Shown piece after piece: positions 25,937 to 33,041 of a DNA stretch of 49,972 bases. A program made the position numbers and the translations under genes. Each line of letters starts with the position of its first letter. Within the stretch, counting starts at the first letter, position 1. The notes below the pieces were generated by a model. That model searched no databases and was not told the DNA's origin. It worked only from the letters and a program-made list of their open reading frames with translations. The stretch is from G020350405 sp964513655 (lineage in GTDB: Bacteria; Planctomycetota; Phycisphaerae; Sedimentisphaerales; Anaerobacaceae), in contig CAZENQ010000013.1 of the NCBI GenBank assembly GCA_964513655.1, positions 1-49,972 on the forward strand, written 5' to 3'.

Positions 25937-26431
25937 GTGGTGATGGCAATATTTGCCTTTTCTGCGGCTGCGGATTTGGTTTCGGCCGTACCGCCCCCTG
26001 TGAGCGCGACGTGTGATATATCATGCACGGTTGCAGATATTGTAGAGTGGTCGCAGGCGAGCTTCCCCGCTATAGAACTTGCCGAACTTACCACCCAAAG
26101 CAGCGAGGCCACGGACAGCGCCTCACTTATACTCTACACGAATGGGGACGTGAAAATCACCGCTGATAACTCGGATGAAGCTGGACTTTCCAAAGGCGGC
26201 AATCATAAGCTCGGCACAGAATACAGGCTGGAATTTGACACGGCCGGCGCCGCGACAGGGTGGAGCAACTATGATAGCTTCCTCAAGAATGGTTTAACAG
26301 TAGAACACATTTCAGGTGATGGAGCCATAGAAGTTACCTTGTCGGTAAGGGCATCCAACGACATCAAGAAACCGGGGGATTCGGGTCGGTACAGCGCTAC
26401 GCAGACCCTTACGGTCTGCTGGAGTTCCTAA
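25937..26431 (+). CDS. Secreted pilin-like subunit 3 (divergent paralogue), start unclear
   Basis: At least 164 residues. After the leader comes ATCDISCTVADIVEWSQASF, LYTNGDVKITADN, LGTEYRLEFDTAG, WSNYDSFLKN and the ending GRYSATQTLTVCW, clearly related to the proteins at 24963 and 21388. The first standard start is GTG 25937 (also GTG 25940, ATG 25943), but that gives a leader with no positive charge. The in-frame codons from ATA 25916 would add Arg-Arg-Cys-Leu-Leu-Ser and make a good signal peptide, with GGAGGAGG at 25901-25908 well placed; the frame is closed by TGA at 25910. A rare ATA start or an indel is therefore possible. Transcribed from its own promoter, opposite to the rest of the cassette. 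Confidence 0.72.
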   Translation: MVMAIFAFSAAADLVSAVPPPVSATCDISCTVADIVEWSQASFPAIELAELTTQSSEATDSASLILYTNGDVKITADNSDEAGLSKGGNHKLGTEYRLEFDTAGAATGWSNYDSFLKNGLTVEHISGDGAIEVTLSVRASNDIKKPGDSGRYSATQTLTVCWSS

Positions 26432-26525
26432 CGGACTTTTTCCTCTTTAGAGCATTATGTCAGCTAAAGCGGCGGGTGGACATGGCGAACTGTTTTGGGG
26501 TAGCTGGTACGAGGGCGCGTAAATT

Positions 26526-26915
26526 TTAACCGGCGATTGCTTTCCAACTCTGATTAAGCTGTTCCATCAGAGTAATTACTTCACGAATCATTTGAGGGTC
26601 GCGCTTTATATTGGCCTCGGACAGGTGATTATTCATAAACAGATAGAGCCCGCGAAGGTTGGAAGCTATTTCGCCACCGGCATCGGTGTCCAGGACGGCG
26701 TTGAGCTCGTTGATTATGTCCTGGGCCTTGCCTATATATCGACCCTTAGCCTCATGGTTGCCGGCCTCCAATTCTTTGATGGCCAGTTTCATGAATTTTA
26801 TAGCGCCGTCGTAGAGCAGAACAATTAGTCGACCTTTGCTTTGCGTGGTAACTGCGGCTTCCTGGTATGTTGCGACCCCGTTGGTACGCTCAGGATATGG
26901 GTCGAATCCATTCAT
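26526..26915 (-). CDS. fliS: Flagellar export chaperone FliS
   Basis: 129 residues, full length. FliS binds the C-terminal helix of flagellin in the cytoplasm and prevents early polymerisation. Typical blocks: ATYQEAAVTTQSKGRLIVLLYDGAIKF... is read at the N-terminal third (AVTTQSKGRLIVLLYDGA), an amphipathic KAQDIINELNAVLD helix, and LYLFMNNHLSEANI in the last third. GGAGTG is 6 bases before ATG 26915. It lies downstream of flagellin on the same strand, separated by about 175 bases with two stem-loops. Confidence 0.95.
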   Translation of the reverse strand: MNGFDPYPERTNGVATYQEAAVTTQSKGRLIVLLYDGAIKFMKLAIKELEAGNHEAKGRYIGKAQDIINELNAVLDTDAGGEIASNLRGLYLFMNNHLSEANIKRDPQMIREVITLMEQLNQSWKAIAG

Positions 26916-26940
26916 AGTATCACTCCATTGTACGCTTTGA

Positions 26941-26965
26941 GGCTTAAGATTGATTTTCTTAAGCC
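26941..26965 (-). other. Perfect 9-bp inverted repeat in the fliS leader
   Basis: GGCTTAAGA (26941-26949) and TCTTAAGCC (26957-26965) form a perfect 9-bp stem with a 7-base loop, 25 bases before the fliS start. No T-run follows on either strand, so it is more likely an mRNA stability or operator element than a terminator. Confidence 0.5.
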
Positions 26966-27014
26966 ATCGGCAGATTGGGCTGGGCTGTCTTGTCGCTTTT
27001 GTGTTTAGCGATAT

Positions 27015-27057
27015 GGGGGGAGATGACCATAGCCTTGGTTACGGTCATCTCCTCCCC
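27015..27057 (-). other. Strong stem-loop downstream of the flagellin gene
   Basis: GGAGATGACC (27019-27028) pairs with GGTCATCTCC (27043-27052), extended by G/C runs on both sides, with a 14-base loop. It lies about 35 bases after the flagellin stop on the minus transcript. There is no U-tract, so it may protect the abundant flagellin mRNA 3' end or attenuate read-through into fliS. Confidence 0.55.
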
Positions 27058-27090
27058 ACTTTCGCGTTCAATACTCGGATGTTACTTTTT

Positions 27091-27906
27091 TTATCTGAGC
27101 AGTGTCAAAGCCAGTTGAGGCATCGCGTTGGCCTGGGCCAACATAGCCACGCCGGCCTGTGTCAACACTTGGTTCCTCGTCATCGTTGATATCTCGGTGG
27201 CCACATCGACGTCGGAAACACGCGACTCGGATGCCATCATGTTCTCGGTCTGGTTGTTGATGACCGATACCGTGTTTTCGAGACGGTTCATTTTGTAACC
27301 GAATGTGGCACGGGCGGTGTCCTTGGAGCTGATTGCACTGTCGAGAGTTGCCAGGGCCGACTGGGCGCCTCCTGTGGTGGAGATGTTCACGGCACTGAGC
27401 CCGAGTGCGCTCGAGGTCACATCGACGCCGGCGATGTTAATCGTGTCAGTAGCCGCAGCACCAACCTGAATGTCCACCGAAGCGCCAGCGCTGTCGAGCA
27501 GTGTGGTGCCGTTAAATTCGACTGCTCCCGCGATACGGTCGATTTCGGCGGCCAGCTCGGTAAACTCGTCGTTCATAATGTCCCGCTGGGCATCAGAGTA
27601 CGAACCCGTGGCTGCCTGCATAGATAACTGCCTCATACGCACCAGAACGTTATCGATGGTCGCCATACAACCTTCCATGGTCTGCACCATGCTGATACCG
27701 TCCAGCGCGTTACGCGAGGCCTGCTTCAGAACAGCGATGTCGGCACGCATCAGCTCACGGACGGCGAGGCCGGCTGCGTCGTCCTTTGCGGTGTTGATCC
27801 GCAGGCCTGACGACAGCCTCTCGACCGATGTGGCCAAAGCTGCGTAGCTCTCGCCCAAGTGCCGGGCAGCGTTCACTGCCATAAGATTGTTCTTAATTGC
27901 TAACAT
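27091..27906 (-). CDS. fliC: Flagellin
   Basis: 271 residues, a short flagellin with the D0/D1 ends and almost no variable D2/D3 region. N-terminal NLMAVNAARHLGESY and LSSGLRINTAKDDAAGLAVRE and C-terminal SRVSDVDVATEISTMTRNQV are the classic polymerisation and export regions, ending in LALTLLR. It is the filament subunit. AGGAGT lies 8 bases before ATG 27906, and a sigma-28-like promoter is seen at 28025-28051, giving a leader of about 110 bases. The divergent glycosyltransferase gene next door may modify it. Confidence 0.97.
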   Translation of the reverse strand: MLAIKNNLMAVNAARHLGESYAALATSVERLSSGLRINTAKDDAAGLAVRELMRADIAVLKQASRNALDGISMVQTMEGCMATIDNVLVRMRQLSMQAATGSYSDAQRDIMNDEFTELAAEIDRIAGAVEFNGTTLLDSAGASVDIQVGAAATDTINIAGVDVTSSALGLSAVNISTTGGAQSALATLDSAISSKDTARATFGYKMNRLENTVSVINNQTENMMASESRVSDVDVATEISTMTRNQVLTQAGVAMLAQANAMPQLALTLLR

Positions 27907-28387
27907 ATTCTTGACTCCTAAAAAAACTCAACGTTAACGTTTTCTTTGGACCTATCAGGCCCCCAGTTAACAAACTATAGACCGTGCACCACGCACGTCC
28001 CTTAAAATACGTCTTCATTGCCCATTATCGATTAAGGTTAGGAGCGACTTAAGTGATTTTTGATGCTAAAGTGAGCGCGAAATATTTGGACCTGTAATAT
28101 TGTCGTTGCAGGTACTGATATCACGAATAAGCCCCCAAAAACCGCGAAAAAAATTAAAAATGTGCGTTGACCGGACTTTTTGCAGCTCGCAAATCAAAAA
28201 TCTGGCCGCTCCAGAAAAATAACTTTACGCACTGGTGATTGCCGAGCAGGAGATAATCCTTGCCCTGGCTGTCCAGAGTGAGTATATTTCAGGGCAGCGA
28301 CGGACTGCATCCGTGAGTGTTGCCCACAGAATTTGCCCGCGTAGGGATTAGAGACGGCCCAAGGGGGGCATAAGGCTGTGGTATTGT
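27907..28387. other. Intergenic region between flagellin and glycosyltransferase
   Basis: 481 bases. It contains the flagellin ribosome-binding site, a palindromic AACGTTAACGTT at 27930-27941 in the flagellin leader, and the sigma-28-like promoter. From about 28060 to 28380 I see no gene, RNA structure or clear promoter. Confidence 0.6.
28025..28051 (-). promoter_or_regulatory. Sigma-28 (FliA)-like promoter of flagellin
   Basis: Read on the minus strand: TAAGTCGC (28044-28051), 11 bases, ATCGATAA (28025-28032). Spacing is that of the enteric consensus (TAAA-type -35, N11, GCCGATAA). The fliD promoter at 49265-49291 has the same TAAG...N11...CGATAA pattern, which supports both. Confidence 0.65.
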
Positions 28388-29452
28388 ATGGAGCACAACG
28401 AAGGCCAGACTCCTAAAAGAACGCTGCTCGTATTCAATTGTCACGAGGCGTGGGTATACCAGCTTGGTGTATTGGGGTATGACCTTGACATAATCGTAGG
28501 GCTTGAAGGCCGCTACAAAAAGACCTGGGACGAGCAGATGCGTCCGGTGCCTCCGAACTCTCGATTGATTAGTTTATCGGACGCCCTGCAATCGCCCAGC
28601 CGTTATTATTGCATCATCACCCACAATATCACCGATTTACTCGATGTTAGGCAGCGGCCCGAACCCCGCCTTATAGTACTTCATTCCACGATTGAAGGTA
28701 GGTTTATAGAGGAGAAATCAGCCATTGAGCCACAAAAAATGAAGGATGTGCTGCACAATTACCTTGAATTAATTGGCGGCCACGCGGTAGCCACTTCTAT
28801 GTACAAGGGCGAATCATGGGGCTTTACCGAGGACATTGTGCCATTCGGGATTGACCCGGATGACTATCTGCCCTATTCCGGCCGCTTAGCTTGCGGTCTT
28901 CGGATTTGCAACTTTATTAGCAGCCGCAAACAGATCTTATTATGGGACCTTCATGAAAAGGCATTCGGTGACATTCCGGTACGCTTAGTCGGACACAACC
29001 CGGATATGCCGAGAGTTACCGCAGCCAGGAACTGGGACGACCTGAAGAAAATCTTGCAGTCTCATCGGTTCTACATTCACACTGTTGAGCCGAGACTTGA
29101 GGGTGGCTACAACATGGCCACTGGTGAGGCAATGGCTGCGGGCCTGCCTGTTTTGGGCAATCGGCATCCTACTTCGCCCATCAAGCATGGTATAAACGGC
29201 TTTCTCGGCGACGACCCCAAGGAACTGCGCAAATACGCCAGGATGCTGCTTGAAGACAGGAACTTAGCGGTATTGATGGGCCGACAGGCCCAAGAGACCG
29301 TTAGAGAATATTTCTCGATAAGCAGATTCAAAAATGCTTTTCTGCAATCTATCGAAACTTCGCGTCGCAAATGGGCCGGCAGAAAGGTTGATCCGTGCGC
29401 ATCTGTCAAAGATATGAGCGATTTGTGCGCTGGTTTTATTCAATCACGGTAG
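28388..29452 (+). CDS. Glycosyltransferase, GT4-like (GT-B fold)
   Basis: 354 residues. The C-terminal half has GT4-type features: EGGYNMATGEAMAAGLPVLG, where the Glu residues usually contact the donor sugar nucleotide, then a GINGFLGDDPKELRKYARML segment. The N-terminal half is shorter and less conserved. No signal peptide, so cytoplasmic. The ribosome-binding site is weak (TAAGG at 28371-28375, 12 bases before the ATG). Because it lies between flagellin and fliK in the flagellar cluster, glycosylation of flagellin is a reasonable inference; a role in envelope polysaccharide cannot be excluded. It converges on fliK 22 bases away. Confidence 0.8.
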   Translation: MEHNEGQTPKRTLLVFNCHEAWVYQLGVLGYDLDIIVGLEGRYKKTWDEQMRPVPPNSRLISLSDALQSPSRYYCIITHNITDLLDVRQRPEPRLIVLHSTIEGRFIEEKSAIEPQKMKDVLHNYLELIGGHAVATSMYKGESWGFTEDIVPFGIDPDDYLPYSGRLACGLRICNFISSRKQILLWDLHEKAFGDIPVRLVGHNPDMPRVTAARNWDDLKKILQSHRFYIHTVEPRLEGGYNMATGEAMAAGLPVLGNRHPTSPIKHGINGFLGDDPKELRKYARMLLEDRNLAVLMGRQAQETVREYFSISRFKNAFLQSIETSRRKWAGRKVDPCASVKDMSDLCAGFIQSR

Positions 29453-29474
29453 GCTGACACGTCTCGGGACTTGC

Positions 29475-31295
29475 CTATACAAGCATATTAATCGAGTTTT
29501 CGGTGATAAACATCTGGTCTGTTTCGGTGATATCTTGGTAGCTATAGTCGTTTTCCATGTATTCATTTAGAGTTTTGTTGCCAGGGTCGCCGCCTTCGGT
29601 GGAGTTATGCTGGCTGGACCAGTCGTCTTGCAGCGACTGGTCTTTATAGGTGCGCTGCTGCGATTGGTCTTCGAGCATGACTTCGAGCCGTTTTATCTGA
29701 ACGCCGGAATCTGCAAGGTCTCGAAGTATCTGCGGCAATGCCTGCTCAATCTCATATCTGGTTTGGGTCCTGCTGACTTCCAGCAAGCCGGTTATTTCGT
29801 TTGCCTGCTGTACGAGTTTGATTGAAACGTATCCGAGCTCCGGCGGGTTGAGACGAATGGTGATTTGCTGGTCGTCCTGACTGGCGAGCGAGTGGATTGA
29901 TTCGCGAATCTGTTCGCCAAGACCTGAGTAAGCGCTGCTGGACAAGGGATTATCGCCACCTTTTACGGCTTGGGACGAAGTAAGTGATTGCTCTATAACG
30001 AGGCCCTGGGCGCTGCTATCGGAGAATACCTGTTGGGAATCTGAATTGGAGGCATTTTTGGAAGTGGAGCTGCTGCGGCCTTTCAGCTGGTTAGCGGATA
30101 TCTCGAGGCTTACAGGATTTAATTTCTGGAGGACCGAGTCGCTTGAGGTATTTTCGGTTTGCGTGTTGCCACTGTCAGCGTAAAGCTTTGAACCGGTTCC
30201 ATCAGGAGCCCATTTTGCAGCCTCTTGGAGGACAGGGTCCTGAACTTTCTGACCATCACCAGCGTTGCTATGGGCTGATTTCTGAACGACAAAGGCGGTT
30301 TTTTTCGGACCAACAAGTACCTCTTGCTGGATATTGGTGAATTTGTCCTGACCTGGTACAAGGCCGCCGTCGAATACAGTCGTTTTTTGGGCGCCGGCGG
30401 TGGTCGGCTGACCTGTCTGGGCGGATTCTTCACCATCAGTTGTTGTTTTACCATCGCCAGCGAGCATCTTGGACGTCAATTTTTGACCGTTTAGCGGGGA
30501 AGCTTTTTGACCGTGGGAAACAGCGGAAGCACCCGAAATCGCCGGTTCCTGGCCCATAGTGGCGGTTTTGCTGTCGCCAGCTGGCGTAGATCCGTTGCTA
30601 CCTTCCTGTGTAGTAAGAGCTTTTGCAACTGTCACAGTCGTCAACGGTGCTTGAGCTGCGTTTTTGGCTGCTGGGTGCTTAGTGCCGGTCAAGACCGGGC
30701 TATCGGGGGCCTCAGATACAATGGTTTCGGGGTTGGTTTGGCTTGCGCCGATGCCTGATTGAAGCGGTTTGTTTTGCAAGAGAGATGCCACAGGGGCAGT
30801 CTTGGCAAGATTTTCGTTGATGATTAACGAATTAGGTTTGTTCTGGTTTTGCGGTTCAGTAGCAATGAGCTTATCCAACTTCGCAAGGTTGCTATTGCCG
30901 ACCACTGCAACTGGGGAATCTTGATTAAGTAGGGGCTGTTCTGGATTCGGCTTGATAGGGGCGAGGCAGCTTGAGCTTTGCTTATTTAATTCGGTGTCAC
31001 CCTGCACGGTGGGGGATGTTTGAGCCGTTAGTGTTTTGCGGAAGTCGTTTGTTGAGTCCTGCGGCGGTCTGTTTACGGGCTTATTTTGAGCGATAGTGGG
31101 TTTATTATCGGGCGTTATTGTTTTTGCAGGATTAGATGGGGTCAAGTCATCGGTTGACGCTTGTGATGGGTGGGCATTTTGTGGGGTTTCGCCTAATTGC
31201 CTGGTATTTTGAGTTGGTTTAGGCCTTGGTGGAACTGAGTTAGCACAGGCGTTACCTGCGAACGCACTACTTAGTGTCAATACGTTTATCCCCAT
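29475..31295 (-). CDS. fliK: Flagellar hook-length control protein FliK
   Basis: 606 residues. The FliK C-terminal domain lies at about residues 460-550, with ITIRLNPPELGYVSIKLVQ and RYEIEQALPQILRDLADSGV and IKRLEVMLED as the conserved core, which switches the export gate from hook to filament substrates. The rest is a long Ser/Thr/Gln/Asn/Lys-rich, poorly conserved ruler region, as expected. The N-terminus resembles a weak hydrophobic leader (VLTLSSAFAG), probably fortuitous. A perfect sigma-54 promoter at 31328-31343 lies about 33 bases upstream. Confidence 0.9.
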   Translation of the reverse strand: MGINVLTLSSAFAGNACANSVPPRPKPTQNTRQLGETPQNAHPSQASTDDLTPSNPAKTITPDNKPTIAQNKPVNRPPQDSTNDFRKTLTAQTSPTVQGDTELNKQSSSCLAPIKPNPEQPLLNQDSPVAVVGNSNLAKLDKLIATEPQNQNKPNSLIINENLAKTAPVASLLQNKPLQSGIGASQTNPETIVSEAPDSPVLTGTKHPAAKNAAQAPLTTVTVAKALTTQEGSNGSTPAGDSKTATMGQEPAISGASAVSHGQKASPLNGQKLTSKMLAGDGKTTTDGEESAQTGQPTTAGAQKTTVFDGGLVPGQDKFTNIQQEVLVGPKKTAFVVQKSAHSNAGDGQKVQDPVLQEAAKWAPDGTGSKLYADSGNTQTENTSSDSVLQKLNPVSLEISANQLKGRSSSTSKNASNSDSQQVFSDSSAQGLVIEQSLTSSQAVKGGDNPLSSSAYSGLGEQIRESIHSLASQDDQQITIRLNPPELGYVSIKLVQQANEITGLLEVSRTQTRYEIEQALPQILRDLADSGVQIKRLEVMLEDQSQQRTYKDQSLQDDWSSQHNSTEGGDPGNKTLNEYMENDYSYQDITETDQMFITENSINMLV

Positions 31296-31327
31296 AGAGT
31301 ATATTCCTGCAAAACCAATCTGACGTG

Positions 31328-31343
31328 AGCAACGGCCGTGCCA
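31328..31343 (-). promoter_or_regulatory. Sigma-54 promoter of fliK
   Basis: On the minus strand: TGGCACG, four bases, TTGCT, an exact fit to the -24/-12 consensus with GG and GC ten bases apart. It points at fliK, whose ATG (31295) is 33 bases downstream. Confidence 0.85.
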
Positions 31344-31644
31344 GTACTCGGGGCCAAACTTTGAGTGGGCCGTAAGTACTTGTTAGTAAGCGGCTTATGG
31401 TGGCGTAAAAAAGCAGAGCGAGGGAGAACGCCTTATTGTCGGTTGTAGTTGCGGAGAAATATTCCAAGTCCAGGGAAAGAATTTCCGGTTTGGTGCGGGG
31501 GCGGGTGGGATGTAAAAAAACCCGCATGGTTGTATAGAATCCTGACGCTGCTGTTGTCATCCGATAGGTGATTATTCGGCGCATAGGTGGTTTTTCGGAG
31601 CCAACAGCGGCTTAACTGGCTGAAAATTGCTATCTCTGAGTGCC

Positions 31645-31660
31645 TGGCACGATTATTGCT
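31645..31660 (+). promoter_or_regulatory. Sigma-54 promoter of the flgB operon
   Basis: TGGCACG (31645-31651), ATTA, TTGCT (31656-31660): exact -24/-12 consensus, 49 bases before the flgB start at 31709. It probably drives the long basal-body/export operon. Confidence 0.88.
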
Positions 31661-31708
31661 AAACTTCGTTTGGCAGACACGGTTTGTACTCGAATTTGGA
31701 AAACAAGG

Positions 31709-32068
31709 ATGTCCAAAACAAGCAATATAGTGGCTTTTCTCGAGGCCGGTATAAGGGCTGAAAATCTCCGCCAAAGGGCAATCGCCAATAATGTTGCCAA
31801 TCTCCGAACTCCGGGATACCGCAGGATTGACGTTAAGTTCGAAGAGCTGCTCGCCAAGGTGCTAAACTCCCCTGGAGAGATCGACCTTAGTGAAGTCGAG
31901 GCGCAGATTTATGAGCCTCGAAAGACCCCGGTGAAGTCAAACGGCAATGATGTCACCCTGGAGACTGAGGTCGGCCAGATGGTCAAAAACACTCTTCGTC
32001 ATAAAACATATGTTCGGCTACTCAACAAGAAATACAGACAGATTGAATTGGCGATGGATGTGAAATAA
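31709..32068 (+). CDS. flgB: Flagellar basal-body rod protein FlgB
   Basis: 119 residues. The N-terminal rod-protein helix with RQRAIANNVANLRTPGYRR is the family signature (ANNxANxxTPGY), and the C-terminal helix ends the protein (TYVRLLNKKYRQIELAMDVK). FlgB forms the proximal rod in the periplasm. The frame is open upstream to 31640, across the sigma-54 promoter, so ATG 31709 (MSKTSN) is chosen; GGA at 31698-31700 is a weak ribosome-binding site. First gene of the operon. Confidence 0.93.
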   Translation: MSKTSNIVAFLEAGIRAENLRQRAIANNVANLRTPGYRRIDVKFEELLAKVLNSPGEIDLSEVEAQIYEPRKTPVKSNGNDVTLETEVGQMVKNTLRHKTYVRLLNKKYRQIELAMDVK

Positions 32069-32183
32069 GAAAAAGATGAACCATAGAGGCAAAAGAGAAC
32101 GCAGAGCACAAATTAAACTAAACCTAGTGGCCGTTGGAAGCTCAGCGGTGAACAACGAGATTTTTAGAGACAGGTAGATTCAG

Positions 32184-32588
32184 ATGGAAGTCAACAACAC
32201 TTTTGGCCCTATAGACATAGCAATTTCAGGTTTGCGAGCACAGGGTAAAAACATGGAGCTGATTTCGTCGAATGTTGCCAATGCTCGCACGACCGACGCC
32301 GGCAAGGGCGAGCCTTACCGCAGGCTCGAGGCGGCGTTCAAAACAGACGACGACGGTATCGGCGGTGTCAGCCTGGACAAGATAGTGCGGGATATGAGCG
32401 CTTTTCAAAAGATTTTAGACCCCGGTAACCCCAAGGCGGATAAGAATGGGTATGTATTAATGCCCAACGTGAATCTGCCTATCGAAATGATGAACATGAC
32501 TATCGCAACGCGGGCATATCAGGCTAACGTAGCAATTTTGAAACGTTACCAACAGATGGTGAATACTACCCTTGAACTGCTTCGATAA
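32184..32588 (+). CDS. flgC: Flagellar basal-body rod protein FlgC
   Basis: 134 residues, typical length. N-terminal IAISGLRAQGKNMELISSNV followed by ANARTTDAGKGEPYRR is the rod signature, and the C-terminal block VNLPIEMMNMTIATRAYQAN matches FlgC. It builds the proximal rod with FlgB. A 115-base gap separates it from flgB; a purine-rich repeat-like stretch lies there. FliE follows after 15 bases. Confidence 0.95.
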   Translation: MEVNNTFGPIDIAISGLRAQGKNMELISSNVANARTTDAGKGEPYRRLEAAFKTDDDGIGGVSLDKIVRDMSAFQKILDPGNPKADKNGYVLMPNVNLPIEMMNMTIATRAYQANVAILKRYQQMVNTTLELLR

Positions 32589-32603
32589 GCGAGGAAGAGC
32601 AGA

Positions 32604-32930
32604 ATGATTAACTTAAATGCCAATGTAAACTCGGTATTACCAAATGCAAATCCGGATTTTCCCGGCATATCGGCGCCAAAAGCTGGAGATGCAAGCCAGA
32701 AGCCGAATTTCAGTAACGCTGTCAAAGCTATCGAGAAGTACATTTCTGAGGTTGATGAGCTTCAAGGGTCATCGGATATGTCTATAAAGGATTTGTTGGC
32801 TGGCAAAAATCAGGATATTACTTCGGTGGTCTCAGCGGTGGCTAAAGCTGATATAAGCTTCAAACTTCTTGTGGGTGTTAGAAATAAGCTGATCGAAGCC
32901 TACAAACAAACTATGAATATGCCATTATAG
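32604..32930 (+). CDS. fliE: Flagellar hook-basal body complex protein FliE
   Basis: 108 residues. The C-terminal half (SIKDLLAGKNQDITSVVSAV and FKLLVGVRNKLIEAYKQTMN) is the FliE family core; the N-terminus is variable. FliE links the MS ring to the rod and is an early export substrate. GAGGAAGAG just before ATG 32604 gives a good ribosome-binding site. Confidence 0.94.
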   Translation: MINLNANVNSVLPNANPDFPGISAPKAGDASQKPNFSNAVKAIEKYISEVDELQGSSDMSIKDLLAGKNQDITSVVSAVAKADISFKLLVGVRNKLIEAYKQTMNMPL

Positions 32931-32956
32931 ATTAGCTGACCCCACAAGAGCCGCCT

Positions 32957-32988
32957 GAGCCTTACGGTTTTTGAGCCTTACGGTTTTT
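32957..32988 (+). repeat. Tandem duplication of a 16-bp unit in the fliE-fliF gap
   Basis: GAGCCTTACGGTTTTT occurs twice in direct succession (32957-32972 and 32973-32988), followed by GAG. It lies in the untranslated spacer before fliF. A recent slippage duplication is the simplest reading. Confidence 0.8.
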
Positions 32989-33041
32989 GAGGTGGAAGTT
33001 TCTTTGTAGTTTTTGCAGCGGCCCAAGAATAAAGGAGCCAA

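Larger units (their letters stand above)
31296..31708. other. Divergent regulatory region between fliK and flgB
   Basis: 413 bases between two divergent flagellar genes, with a sigma-54 promoter at each end (31328-31343 minus, 31645-31660 plus). The roughly 300 bases between could hold the enhancer sites for an activator of the FleQ/FlrC kind; imperfect dyads such as CCGATA...ATTCGG near 31560-31580 are candidates only. No gene seen. Confidence 0.6.

Noticed and set aside
27930..27941. Palindrome AACGTTAACGTT as a specific operator
   Set aside because: No second copy was found near other flagellar promoters, and it lies in the leader rather than at the promoter.
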